Shown here in pieces: positions 17,894 through 27,699 of a stretch of 64,000 nt of DNA; position 1 is the stretch's first letter, and every line of letters begins with the position of its first letter. The notes beneath the pieces were generated by a model. That model did no database searches, was not told where the DNA came from, and saw only the letters and a list, made by a program, of their open reading frames with translations. The stretch comes from Exiguobacterium indicum HHS 31 (GTDB taxonomy: Bacteria > Bacillota > Bacilli > Exiguobacteriales > Exiguobacteriaceae): assembly GCF_001939065.1 (NCBI RefSeq), contig NZ_MPSZ01000004.1, forward strand, positions 62,001 through 126,000, written 5' to 3'. The position numbers and the translations under genes are program-made.

Positions 17894-17921
17894 TAATTAC
17901 ATCTGTAATTACCCGTAATTA
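17894..17921. promoter_or_regulatory. Palindromic operator, HxlR/YodB-like candidate
   Basis: TAATTACATCTGTAATTA (17894-17911) is a perfect inverted repeat with 8-bp arms, followed by a further half-site GTAATTA at 17915-17921. The TTAC-N4-GTAA core is the type bound by HxlR/DUF24 thiol-based repressors such as YodB and CatR. On the + strand it overlaps a possible promoter (TTACAT, 16 bp, TAAATA) for the monooxygenase gene. Confidence 0.55.
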
Positions 17922-18013
17922 AATATCATCAATCGTCCGAGCATCTTTATGGCGTAACGAATTCGGAGGTGCTAAGATGCTTAAGTTAACGAAATTACAG
18001 AGGAGGCTTTCCG

Positions 18014-18295
18014 ATGATCGCCATCGAAGCAAAATTAGAAGTACAACCCGCAAAACGAGAAGAATTTTTAGCAGCAACTAAAACACTAGTGGCAGGATCA
18101 CGTGCTGAAGCAGGAAACATCAGCTATGACTTGTTCCAAAGCACAGAAGACGAAAATGTCTTCATGATGATTGAAAAATGGGAAGACCAAGCTGCAATCG
18201 AAGCACACAACACAAGTGCTCATTTCGGACAGTTCGTTGCGTTTGCACAAACGGCTCTCGCTAAACCATTAGACGTTCAATCGTTCCAAGCATAA
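18014..18295 (+). CDS. Antibiotic biosynthesis monooxygenase family (putative quinol monooxygenase)
   Basis: 93 residues forming one ABM ferredoxin-like domain: IAIEAKLEVQPAKREEFL, AGNISYDLFQSTEDENVFMMIEKWED, and HNTSAHFGQFVA with the conserved His. The size and pattern match YgiN-type quinol monooxygenases that act on menadiol-like quinols without cofactor. It starts behind GAGGAGG at 18000-18006. A perfect TTAC-N4-GTAA palindrome lies upstream, between it and the divergent cupin gene, suggesting quinone- or electrophile-responsive control. Confidence 0.85.
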   Translation: MIAIEAKLEVQPAKREEFLAATKTLVAGSRAEAGNISYDLFQSTEDENVFMMIEKWEDQAAIEAHNTSAHFGQFVAFAQTALAKPLDVQSFQA

Positions 18296-18319
18296 TCATA
18301 AGCGATTGACATGACACAT

Positions 18320-18364
18320 AAGGAAGGTATTCTAGGTTCATGACCTAGCATATCTTCCTTTTTT
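18320..18364 (+). terminator. Terminator after the monooxygenase gene
   Basis: AAGGAAG...CTAGGT pairs with ACCTAG...CTTCCTT with two small bulges, followed by a T run. The rest of the spacer to 18514 shows no further feature. Confidence 0.82.
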
Positions 18365-18514
18365 GTTTCATGCGATATGATCGATTAAAGCCTCTATTTA
18401 AGTTAGAAGTATTCCACTTTTCTTTTACAATCGTATGACATTTCATTGAAACTGTTAGTTTTTCCCTGATTAGGGCATTATTCTTATAATGACACAAAAA
18501 AGGAGGCCTTTATC

Positions 18515-19918
18515 ATGAATGAACGAACGAATGCACCAGAGTCGAAGCGATCATTCTTCAAGATGCCTCATACATATGCCATCATCATGGCGATTCTCAT
18601 CATCTCAGTCATCTTGACGTATACACTTCCAGCAGGGCAATTCGACCGTGAAAAACAAGACGGACAAACCGTCGTCATCGATGGCACATATCGCGCGGTA
18701 GAGTCTGCACCTGTCAATCTCTTTGGTTTATTTGAAGCAATCCCGCAAGGCATGGAAGCGGGTGCTGCGATCATCTTCTATATCTTTCTTGTCGGTGGTG
18801 TCTTCGGCATCATTCGTCAAACCGGCGCCATTGAAGCAGGAATCAATCAATTGATTCGCCGATTCGGTCAAAAAGGGCACATCATGATTCCGATGACGAT
18901 GTTCGTCTTTTCGATTGCCGGGGCGACGATCGGGATGGCAGAGGAAACGATCATCTTCGTGCCGATTGGGATCATGTTAGCGCGTGCCCTTGGATATGAT
19001 GCGATGACAGGAGCCGCGATCGTCAGTCTAGGGGCGGCGGTTGGTTTTGCCGGCGGGATGTTGAATCCGTTTACGGTAGGTGTCGCTCAATCAATTGCGG
19101 AAGTACCGCTCTTTAGTGGTCTTGGGTACCGAACGGCTGTGTATATCGTATTTTTAGCAGTGACGATTCTTTATGTCATGAACTACGCACGGAAAGTCAA
19201 ACATGATCCGGCGCGCAGTCTGGTTTATGATCTTGAACAACGTCGCTCGGAAGAAGCAGCGACGACGATTTCACGCTTTTCGAAACGTCATGCTTTCGTC
19301 TTACTGGTTTTAATCGGTGGAATTACGCTCAATGTAATCGGAATCTTTGAATGGGGATGGTATTTGACGGAATTAACCGCATCCTTCTTGATCATCGGGA
19401 TGATTGCGGGAATCGTTACGCTTGGTGTAAACGGAACGTTCGAGAGTTTGATTGACGGTGCGAAAGCTGTGACGTTCGGCGCCTTGATTGTTGGGTTTGC
19501 TCGAGCAATCGTCGTCATTCTCGAAGAAGGACGTGTTATCGATACGGTCATTTACGGCTTATCGAATGCCGTAGGACATTTACCGACGTTCTTTGCTGTC
19601 ATCGGGATGTACGCCGTGCAATTGATTACGAATTTCTTCATTCCATCCGGGAGTGGACAAGCGGCAACGACGATGCCCATCATGGCACCATTGTCCGATT
19701 TATTAGGGATCGAGCGTCAGGTGGCTGTCTTAGCATTCCAATATGGAGATGGACTGACGAACATGATTTTCCCGACGAGCGCGCATTTGATGGCATTTCT
19801 CGCAATTGCAGGCATTCCGTATGAGCAATGGTTACGCTTCGTCTGGAAACTCTTCGCGATCTGGATTGCCTTGGCATGTGCTGCCTTATTACTCGCTGTG
19901 ACACTTGGTATTCAATGA
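18515..19918 (+). CDS. YfcC family carrier
   Basis: 467 residues with about 12 membrane segments, of the DcuC/YfcC family (C4-dicarboxylate anaerobic carrier fold, with basic amino acid exchange proposed for YfcC members). Family-typical stretches are TYTLPAGQFDR near the first helix, GATIGMAEETIIFVPIGI, GFAGGMLNPFTVGVAQSIA, and FIPSGSGQAATTMPIMAPLSDLLG near the C-terminus. Substrate cannot be fixed from sequence. A strong AAGGAGG precedes the start. The next gene is a DUF1028 Ntn-hydrolase but a terminator lies between them, so a shared peptide or amino acid pathway is only a guess. Confidence 0.88.
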   Translation: MNERTNAPESKRSFFKMPHTYAIIMAILIISVILTYTLPAGQFDREKQDGQTVVIDGTYRAVESAPVNLFGLFEAIPQGMEAGAAIIFYIFLVGGVFGIIRQTGAIEAGINQLIRRFGQKGHIMIPMTMFVFSIAGATIGMAEETIIFVPIGIMLARALGYDAMTGAAIVSLGAAVGFAGGMLNPFTVGVAQSIAEVPLFSGLGYRTAVYIVFLAVTILYVMNYARKVKHDPARSLVYDLEQRRSEEAATTISRFSKRHAFVLLVLIGGITLNVIGIFEWGWYLTELTASFLIIGMIAGIVTLGVNGTFESLIDGAKAVTFGALIVGFARAIVVILEEGRVIDTVIYGLSNAVGHLPTFFAVIGMYAVQLITNFFIPSGSGQAATTMPIMAPLSDLLGIERQVAVLAFQYGDGLTNMIFPTSAHLMAFLAIAGIPYEQWLRFVWKLFAIWIALACAALLLAVTLGIQ

Positions 19919-19923
19919 AGTCG

Positions 19924-19953
19924 ACCTTCCGGACAGGTGTCCGGAAGGTTTTT
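19924..19953 (+). terminator. Terminator after the YfcC gene
   Basis: ACCTTCCGGACAGGTGTCC is part of a 26-nt near-perfect hairpin (ACCTTCCGGAC / GTCCGGAAGGT) followed by T4. Confidence 0.85.
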
Positions 19954-20017
19954 CAGTTGCAGGAATCGGGAAGCGTTATCACGAACGGAATAGGTAATGA
20001 CTAAAGGGGGAACTGAA

Positions 20018-20839
20018 GTGACATATTCAATCGTTGGGTATTGTGAAAAAGAACAAGCATGGGGCGTTGCCGTTCAGTCGAAGTTTTTAGCGGTCGGGAG
20101 TGCTGTTCCGTTTGCGAAGGCAGGAGTGGGTGCGGTAGCGACACAGTCGTTTGCAAACACGACGTATGGTCCTGAAGGATTGCGGATGATCGAACAAGGC
20201 GCTTCAGCGGACGAAGTAATACGTCGATTAACGGAAGCAGATGAAGGACGAGCGGATCGCCAGGTCGGTATTATCGATGCGAATGGCAAGAGTGCGACAT
20301 TCACGGGTGAGGGATGTAACGACTGGGCAGGCGGTATTGCCGGTAAACACTTTGCAGCGCAAGGGAATATTCTTGTAGACGGCAATACGGTGAAAGAGAT
20401 GGCACGCGTCTTTGAATCGACGCAAGGTCCGCTTGCAGAACGTTTGTTGCGTGCGTTAGCAGCTGGTCAAGCAGCAGGCGGGGACTCACGCGGAATGCAA
20501 TCAGCGGCACTGCTCGTCGTCAAGGAGGGTGGCGGATACGGTGGATTCAACGACCGCTATATTGATTTACGCGTTGACGATCATCCGAGTCCGATTGAGG
20601 AGCTCGAACGTATCTATCAACTGCATACACTGTATCTGCAACCGAGTAAGCCGGAAGAAATCAAGCCGATTGATGATGTCTTAGAGTCAGAGTTGATGGA
20701 TAAATTATTAGCGCTCGGCTACCGGGGTGATTTCGAAGACGCGTTCCGGACATATCTGCATACGGAAAACTTCGAGATGCGCGAACAAGCGGATCGTGCG
20801 ATTGATACACGTGTTCTCGCGTATATTCGATCCCAATGA
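20018..20839 (+). CDS. DUF1028 family Ntn-type hydrolase
   Basis: 273 residues. The N-terminal 200 residues match DUF1028 (TYSIVGYCEKEQAWGVAVQSKF, AVATQSFANTTYGP, GRADRQVGIID, FTGEGCNDWAGG, HFAAQGNIL), a fold like N-terminal nucleophile hydrolases. I choose the GTG at 20018: it has AAAGGGGGAA at good spacing and puts Thr at position 2, where Met removal would expose a nucleophile; an upstream ATG at 19997 would not. The last 60 residues form a helical domain seen in the longer family members. Substrate is unknown. Confidence 0.85.
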   Translation: MTYSIVGYCEKEQAWGVAVQSKFLAVGSAVPFAKAGVGAVATQSFANTTYGPEGLRMIEQGASADEVIRRLTEADEGRADRQVGIIDANGKSATFTGEGCNDWAGGIAGKHFAAQGNILVDGNTVKEMARVFESTQGPLAERLLRALAAGQAAGGDSRGMQSAALLVVKEGGGYGGFNDRYIDLRVDDHPSPIEELERIYQLHTLYLQPSKPEEIKPIDDVLESELMDKLLALGYRGDFEDAFRTYLHTENFEMREQADRAIDTRVLAYIRSQ

Positions 20840-20877
20840 AAAATGACAGGATGGACCGCGGTCCATCCTGTCATTTT
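20840..20877. terminator. Bidirectional terminator
   Basis: Perfect palindrome AAAATGACAGGATGGACC with its complement around a central GC, shared by convergent genes ending at 20839 and 20880. Confidence 0.88.
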
Positions 20878-20879
20878 GT

Positions 20880-22517
20880 TCATACTTGTGTCGACTGGGC
20901 GCGAATCGGTACTTTGAATCCGGTCGCGATGAATCGTTCCATTTCCGGTTCCGATTTAGCGTTTAAGCCAACTGTTCCGTCTCCTTTTAATGCCACGTTC
21001 GTCAGCTTGACATGCGTGATGTCTGGACCGATCGTAATTCCGTGTTTAGCGGAATCCTCGATCCGAATATCACGAAGGCGTATATCCTCAGCCCCGTTTT
21101 CTCCACCAAAGATTTGGATGTCCGTTTTCGCTTGACGGAATCCGCTCATCTTCAACTGACTGAGCGTGACGTTTCGTGCCTTATATTGAATTCCGATCAT
21201 CGGTTGTTCTTGATAGTCATAATACGGATCACCGAGCACCGTAAAATCATGTATGACGACGTTACGGTAAGCGGAAACGACGAGTGCGCGCGGTTTTGAA
21301 TTCGCATATAACTCCGTATACTGAGGAGTTTGAGCGATCAAGCGCGTTGCGATGATATTGTAAGCCGTCTGAGACGTCGGATCACTTGCTTGATGGTGTC
21401 CGATATGTCGGAAGTTAAAGGCACGATGATCATCAATCGATAGGTGACCGACGATTTTGACGGTTGAGGCAGCAGAAGAGGTCGCATGTGCCTTGATTTC
21501 GAGTCCACCGAAACACCGACTTGTTGCGTTGTTGAACAACCAGACGTCGCGTGATCCGTCATCGATCTCGATTCCATTTGAATTGGAGAAGCCTTCTGCA
21601 TGGGCACGTCCACTTGGGTCATGCATGAAGCAGTTCGAGATGAAAAGATGGTCACTGTGGTGCGTCGTGATTCCGTCATCGCCGAATCCGGAACCGGTCA
21701 ATCCGTCGAACCAGATGAATGAACTACTTAAGTTCGCGCGGGCGCCGTCCCCGTTGTAATTGTAATAGGGCGTCGAGATATCGAAACAGTGAAGCCCCGG
21801 GTTGACGGCCTCGACATCAAAGACCCAGGCATAGGTGACATGCGCATATGTGAGACAACTGGAGTGGTTGCCCCATGTGCTACTTTTTTTCGCGTCACCG
21901 ATGCGTTTGATGTTCCAATCGAGCGTCATTTTCTCGACAAGAAGATGATGATTGCCGAGAAGATAATTTTGATTCGTCACGAGACGACGGCCTTTTGGTG
22001 CCTTATCGTGCATCTTTAAGATTGTCTTCCCTTTGCCTGCCCCCGTTAAGATCGTGTAACTAGGTAAGCGAATCCCCTGAACGACGTACGTACCGACCGG
22101 GACATGGACTTGTCGATGTCCATCACCAAGCGCGTCGATGAACGCTTGTGTATCATCCGTCTGTCCATCACCGACTGCGCCAAAAGCAGTAACATCGACG
22201 GTTTCGACATCGCTGATCAAACGTTCGAACTCATGATTGAGACGACCGAACCAACTTGGTCGAACCTCATCGCTTGGTGTTACGAAAGCGGGTGTCAGCG
22301 GTAGAATATGTTTATCACGGTTCGTCAAAAATAATGGTGAAATCATCGAACGAAGCGTTCGACTGAGGTTAGGATTGCGTCGTGGTGCAATGAATGCACT
22401 ATCGTGTAGCAGTTGCTCCGCTTGTCGAACTGCTTGTTCGTTGGTTGACGTTTCAACGTATTCCTGAATCAACGCCGCATTTTGATACGGATCATGCGTG
22501 TGATCGAGTTTTAACAT
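20880..22517 (-). CDS. Right-handed beta-helix (pectate lyase-like) protein
   Basis: 545 residues. After an N-terminal helical region (about 1-105), a Pectate_lyase_3 type opening is seen, VDVTAFGAVGDGQTDDTQAFIDAL, followed by many beta-helix coils with repeated Asn/Asp/Gly turns to the end. Short runs such as SNGIEIDDGSRDVWLFNN and KHGITIGPDITHVKL are typical parallel beta-helix rungs. No signal peptide or sorting signal is apparent, which is unusual for a polysaccharide-active enzyme and makes an intracellular or prophage-tail origin possible. It is monocistronic; the substrate is unknown. Confidence 0.75.
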   Translation of the reverse strand: MLKLDHTHDPYQNAALIQEYVETSTNEQAVRQAEQLLHDSAFIAPRRNPNLSRTLRSMISPLFLTNRDKHILPLTPAFVTPSDEVRPSWFGRLNHEFERLISDVETVDVTAFGAVGDGQTDDTQAFIDALGDGHRQVHVPVGTYVVQGIRLPSYTILTGAGKGKTILKMHDKAPKGRRLVTNQNYLLGNHHLLVEKMTLDWNIKRIGDAKKSSTWGNHSSCLTYAHVTYAWVFDVEAVNPGLHCFDISTPYYNYNGDGARANLSSSFIWFDGLTGSGFGDDGITTHHSDHLFISNCFMHDPSGRAHAEGFSNSNGIEIDDGSRDVWLFNNATSRCFGGLEIKAHATSSAASTVKIVGHLSIDDHRAFNFRHIGHHQASDPTSQTAYNIIATRLIAQTPQYTELYANSKPRALVVSAYRNVVIHDFTVLGDPYYDYQEQPMIGIQYKARNVTLSQLKMSGFRQAKTDIQIFGGENGAEDIRLRDIRIEDSAKHGITIGPDITHVKLTNVALKGDGTVGLNAKSEPEMERFIATGFKVPIRAQSTQV

Positions 22518-22658
22518 GAAATGGTTCCCCTCTCTGAATAGGTCTGTCTACCTTTTCCCCTCTCCTTACACAATCATTCCTCGTTTCAAGACATCCATAA
22601 AAATACACAAAAATTTTTAATATGGATTATAATGGTATTTAAAAGAGGGGGTCTTCTG

Positions 22659-23426
22659 ATGTCACTTCGAAAACGACTCGTAATTGGTATCGGACTGATT
22701 TTGCTAATCTTAGGAATCGGTAAGCCACTGACAGAAGCGGCTTTTCAAGCAATGAAGCCAAAAGCGGTTCAGACGTCTGGAATCGAAATGAATAGATCAT
22801 GTAAACCGAACTGCAATAAAAATGGAAAATTGTTAAACATTCCTTTTCTTTCGTGGTTGCCGAAAAAGAAGATAAAAAATGATGAAGATTTGCGTGTTTG
22901 GGACACGAACGAAAAGCCGAAAAAGCAGAAAGATCTTAAACCGAAAAAGAGTAAGGTGGTCGTTGTAGGGGTTAAAAATGCTAAGAGAGGTATGAATGGA
23001 AAAGGGGGAGCGCCCTCATCGATGTTACTGGTGAGCTTGCTTGTTCTCCCTCTATTCATCATAAGCTATATCGTTTGGCGGAAACGTCGAAAGACCAAGA
23101 AGCACAATGAAGAACTGATAAAAACTGACCTCCAAGTACAGCCTCCCCATAATGACTTTATTTTGACAGAGGAACAAATCGATCTACCAGATGCCTGGAT
23201 TCGCAAACAGCTCATCCAGTTCAATCAGATCCTACCGGTCCGTTTACAGCGGCATGATACAGAGACGTTTCAGGAATGGTTCCTGCGTATCGGATTTCAA
23301 CCTTCTCATCTCTTAATAAAAGCCTATCTCTTAGAACGATACACAGAAAAAGCTACTACGTTATCGGAGAGGGACAAGCAAACGATTCAGGGAGAATTCG
23401 GAGCATTTATGCATCAGTTTGATTGA
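22659..23426 (+). CDS. Hypothetical two-helix membrane protein
   Basis: I do not recognise this 255-residue protein. It starts at the ATG at 22659 behind AGAGGGGG, with a TATAAT hexamer at 22628-22633. An N-terminal membrane helix (about 7-28) is followed by a Lys-rich extracytoplasmic segment of about 90 residues with a CKPNCNKNG pair of cysteines, a second helix (about 122-142), and a cytoplasmic charged domain ending with a helical RHDTETFQEWFLRIGF region that faintly recalls DUF4129-type tails. The Cys pair could form a disulfide. A terminator follows. Function unknown. Confidence 0.6.
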   Translation: MSLRKRLVIGIGLILLILGIGKPLTEAAFQAMKPKAVQTSGIEMNRSCKPNCNKNGKLLNIPFLSWLPKKKIKNDEDLRVWDTNEKPKKQKDLKPKKSKVVVVGVKNAKRGMNGKGGAPSSMLLVSLLVLPLFIISYIVWRKRRKTKKHNEELIKTDLQVQPPHNDFILTEEQIDLPDAWIRKQLIQFNQILPVRLQRHDTETFQEWFLRIGFQPSHLLIKAYLLERYTEKATTLSERDKQTIQGEFGAFMHQFD

Positions 23427-23460
23427 AAACGCTCGAGACTTGCTGTTGTATATGATCCTC

Positions 23461-23498
23461 AATCCCTGTCGCTTCTTTGAAAAACGGCAGGGATTTTT
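23461..23498 (+). terminator. Terminator before yhdH
   Basis: AATCCCTG / CAGGGATT stem, extended by a CG pair, followed by T5. Confidence 0.8.
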
Positions 23499-23554
23499 AG
23501 TGTGTCGATGGAAACAACAGGGTATAGAGAAGCACAAGCGAAAGGAGAGAGATC

Positions 23555-24538
23555 ATGGAACACACTTTTTCAGCATTCGTCGTCCGAGAAGTCGACGGAT
23601 CGTATGAGGGGAACATCGAGACAAAGAACGTCGATGATTTACCAGAAGGAGACGTCCTGATTCGTGTCACGCACTCATGCGTCAACTATAAGGATGCTTT
23701 ATCGATGTCGGGTAATCGTGGGGTGACGAAATCCTATCCGCATACACCGGGCGTTGACGCAGCAGGATACATCGAACAAACGACAGATGAACGATTTCAA
23801 ACCGGTCAAGCCGTCGTCGTCAATGGCTTTGATTTCGGGATGAACACTTCGGGCGGATTTCAAGAATACATACGTGTACCAGCCGATTGGGTGACGCGAC
23901 TTCCAGAATCCATTCATCCATTAGAAGCGATGCAATATGGAACGGCTGGATTGACGGCAGCGCAATCGGTTGATGAATTATCGCGAATCGTCTCGAAGGA
24001 TGCAGGACCGATCCTCGTGACGGGAGCGACGGGTGGCGTTAGTACGATTGCGATTGCTTTACTGATTCGCTTAGGGTACACGGTACATGCCGTGACCGGA
24101 AAACGAGTAGAACAAGAACGGTTGCTTGAAAAGGGAGTGGCTGAGGTACTAGATCGTGCTACGTTCCTAGAAGAAACCGATCGTCCTCTAAAAAAGGGGC
24201 TTTATGCCGGTGTCATTGATACGGTAGGGGGACCATTGCTCGCGTCCGTCATTCGCTTCGTACAATATGGTGGTGTCGTCACGACGTGTGGGAACGTCGG
24301 TGGGGCAGAAATGACGTTGACAGTTTATCCTTTCATCCTACGTGGCGTCCGCTTGATCGGAATCGATGCGGTGCAAACACCAATTACCTATCGCGAAGAG
24401 CTATGGCAACGTTTAGCGAGTGACTGGCAGGTCGATCTTGCGTCAGAAGTCGACGTCAAAACACTAAACGACTTACCTGAAGTCGCAGAAGCCTTGCTGA
24501 CTTCACGTCATCGTGGTCGAACTGTCATCGAAATTTAA
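23555..24538 (+). CDS. yhdH: YhdH/YhfP family acryloyl-CoA reductase-like quinone oxidoreductase
   Basis: 327 residues of the MDR superfamily, YhdH/AcuI subgroup. Diagnostic stretches: VTHSCVNYKDALSMSGNRGV, YPHTPGVDAAGYIEQT, then the nucleotide motif PILVTGATGGVSTIAIALL near residue 150, and the C-terminal FILRGVRLIGIDAVQ. Members reduce acryloyl-CoA or quinone-like alpha,beta-unsaturated carbonyls with NADPH. It starts at 23555 behind AAAGGAGAG. It is a single gene between two terminators or spacers and fits the electrophile-handling theme of this region. Confidence 0.9.
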   Translation: MEHTFSAFVVREVDGSYEGNIETKNVDDLPEGDVLIRVTHSCVNYKDALSMSGNRGVTKSYPHTPGVDAAGYIEQTTDERFQTGQAVVVNGFDFGMNTSGGFQEYIRVPADWVTRLPESIHPLEAMQYGTAGLTAAQSVDELSRIVSKDAGPILVTGATGGVSTIAIALLIRLGYTVHAVTGKRVEQERLLEKGVAEVLDRATFLEETDRPLKKGLYAGVIDTVGGPLLASVIRFVQYGGVVTTCGNVGGAEMTLTVYPFILRGVRLIGIDAVQTPITYREELWQRLASDWQVDLASEVDVKTLNDLPEVAEALLTSRHRGRTVIEI

Positions 24539-24606
24539 ATATTTCGAGTAAACATTGGTGGTATAGTGGGGAAAAACTGTGTCGACTTTTTCAGGAGGAA
24601 CCATAC

Positions 24607-25473
24607 ATGAGTGAACACCAACAAGAACAAGAACGACAGTCGCGTCGAGAAAGACGGAAACAAAAACGAAATCGTCGAGGGATTGCCTTTGGTGGTATTC
24701 TCGCGACGGTATTCATCGTCGGTGGTTGGTTATATATGTTGACGAACAACGACGCCTCTCAAGCAACATCGACGCTCGAGAAGCCGAAAACGACCGATCA
24801 AGCAACGAAAAACGATGAGTCGAAGAAAGAAACAGCAGCGTCGAAAGATAAAAAAGAAGCGAAAAAAGAAAAGAAAAAATCAAAGAAAAAAGCAGCAGAG
24901 TATGCGCAAGCGGCTTGGGTGACACGTCCGTTCGCGAATGTCTATAGCGATGCGAGTCGTAGTAGTGTCATCTACAAAGCAGATTTAGGTGATGTCTATG
25001 AGGTGTTAGATGCGAAGGACGGCATGGTTCATCTCAAACTCAATGACAGTATCGAAGGGTACTTACCGGAAAGTGAAGTTCGTTTAGAAGCACCAAAAGG
25101 GACATCAGACAAAGCCGTTCTTGCGGCGCTCTCACAAGCAGTCGCCAACCAACCGATCGACAAGCCGGAGCAGTATCTCGGAAAACCGATCGCTGAATTC
25201 GAAAAGAAGTACGGTGCCGTCGGTAATACACAAAAGGATGCCGTCAATACGTACTACTTCTCGAATGCTGGATATCTGCTCGTTGTCTCGGACGGAATCA
25301 TTGAAGCAATCGACTGGACGAATGCGTCGACTGGTGGATTATCGACACTAGGTGAACCCGTCGTCGATACGAGCTATGGTACATGGTACGAGGGAGAATC
25401 CTTACAACTAAAAGTGTTCCCGGACAACGGCAAGATGCGTCTACGTCTTGCGCGTGATCCTGGACAAGAATGA
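24607..25473 (+). CDS. SH3-domain membrane-anchored protein, unknown function
   Basis: 288 residues. A strongly basic cytoplasmic start (ERQSRRERRKQKRNRRG), one membrane helix (about 25-46), a long Lys/Glu/Ser/Thr low-complexity linker (48-97), then a bacterial SH3-like domain (WVTRPFANVYSDASRSS... to YLPESEVRL, about 102-160), and a C-terminal domain of about 110 residues that I do not recognise. The SH3 domain points to cell-wall contact outside the membrane. It starts behind AGGAGGAACC and ends in a terminator, so it is monocistronic. Confidence 0.7.
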   Translation: MSEHQQEQERQSRRERRKQKRNRRGIAFGGILATVFIVGGWLYMLTNNDASQATSTLEKPKTTDQATKNDESKKETAASKDKKEAKKEKKKSKKKAAEYAQAAWVTRPFANVYSDASRSSVIYKADLGDVYEVLDAKDGMVHLKLNDSIEGYLPESEVRLEAPKGTSDKAVLAALSQAVANQPIDKPEQYLGKPIAEFEKKYGAVGNTQKDAVNTYYFSNAGYLLVVSDGIIEAIDWTNASTGGLSTLGEPVVDTSYGTWYEGESLQLKVFPDNGKMRLRLARDPGQE

Positions 25474-25480
25474 ATGAACG

Positions 25481-25512
25481 GCGGATTCGCTTCAAGCGAA
25501 TCCGTCTTTTTT
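25481..25512 (+). terminator. Terminator after the SH3 gene
   Basis: CGGATTCGCTT / AAGCGAATCCG hairpin followed by a T-rich tail (TCTTTTTT). Confidence 0.85.
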
Positions 25513-25516
25513 GCGC

Positions 25517-25547
25517 AAAAAACCTCCCGAGTCCGACACTCGGGAGG
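25517..25547 (-). terminator. Terminator after the M4 protease
   Basis: CCTCCCGAGT / ACTCGGGAGG stem; read leftward it ends in TTTTTT. Confidence 0.88.
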
Positions 25548-25578
25548 AAATATGAAAATCCTTTGGGAGGAGATTTTC

Positions 25579-27108
<1,530 letters not shown>

Positions 27109-27142
27109 CTATGCCAAAGAATGAAGAAAGCGAGAATAAGTC

Positions 27143-27160
27143 ATTCGAATTAAATCGAAT
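27143..27160. promoter_or_regulatory. Inverted repeat upstream of the M4 protease
   Basis: ATTCGA-N6-TCGAAT, about 70-85 bp upstream of the protease start. It could be an operator for the protease promoter; no match to a named regulator is claimed. Confidence 0.3.
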
Positions 27161-27222
27161 TTTCTGAATATAGTCCGTAGTACCTGGACTGAATTATTAA
27201 CTGTAAAAGATATTTCAAGACG

Positions 27223-27251
27223 AAAAAAGAACCATTCAAGAGAATGGTTCA
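27223..27251 (-). terminator. Terminator overlapping the GyrI-like gene stop
   Basis: GAACCATTC / GAATGGTTC hairpin with a TTTTTT tail on the minus strand; the stem includes part of the stop codon region. Confidence 0.82.
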
Positions 27252-27680
27252 GCGAATGCGTTGGTAGAGATGGTGGACGTCATCTCGGGTCTCATCAATT
27301 TTAAAATCATGTGGATCAAGCTCGATTCCTTGCTTTGAAGCAAAGCGTTGGATTTTCTCGAATGATTTCCAAATTTCGATATCCGGTCCTTCGTGCTTCC
27401 AGAAGACATAACGCGCAGCTGGAATCCGGTGACCTTTCATTCCTTTTGGGATGCCATCGAGTGAGGAGACGGGATACCCGACACATTGGGAGTATTTGGT
27501 TCCATTTCGTTCGAGTGAGATATCAAGCGGATAGCTATCTGGCTTTGCAGGAATCTCATGTGAACGTCTTGAAAATTCACGCCAGAGTTCCGGCATCAAC
27601 GTATGCAGTTCGTTTTCTTCGCAAGTCAGTCCAAGACCAACAAAATAAAATTCATGACGTTCCACGATTTTCGGATGCAT
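27249..27680 (-). CDS. GyrI-like (AraC effector-binding) small-molecule-binding protein
   Basis: 143 residues consisting only of a GyrI-like/AraC effector-binding domain: PKIVERHEFYFVGLGL at the N-terminus, LWREFSRRSHEIP, a core strand YSQCVGYPVSS, then RIPAARYVFWKHEGP and a helical end. No DNA-binding domain is attached. Stand-alone members bind or hydrolyse small hydrophobic compounds, or mimic DNA to inhibit gyrase; which applies here cannot be told. It lies 19 bp downstream of the HD-GYP gene on the same strand and probably shares its transcript. Confidence 0.75.
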   Translation of the reverse strand: MHPKIVERHEFYFVGLGLTCEENELHTLMPELWREFSRRSHEIPAKPDSYPLDISLERNGTKYSQCVGYPVSSLDGIPKGMKGHRIPAARYVFWKHEGPDIEIWKSFEKIQRFASKQGIELDPHDFKIDETRDDVHHLYQRIR

Positions 27681-27699
27681 GAGAATCTCCTTTCCGTAT

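Noticed and set aside
17977-18081. 34-codon frame (MLKLTKLQRR...) behind GGAGGT overlapping the start of the monooxygenase gene
   Set aside because: It has a good ribosome site but a poor, Arg-rich product and overlaps the next gene out of frame; possibly a leader peptide, but there is no independent support.
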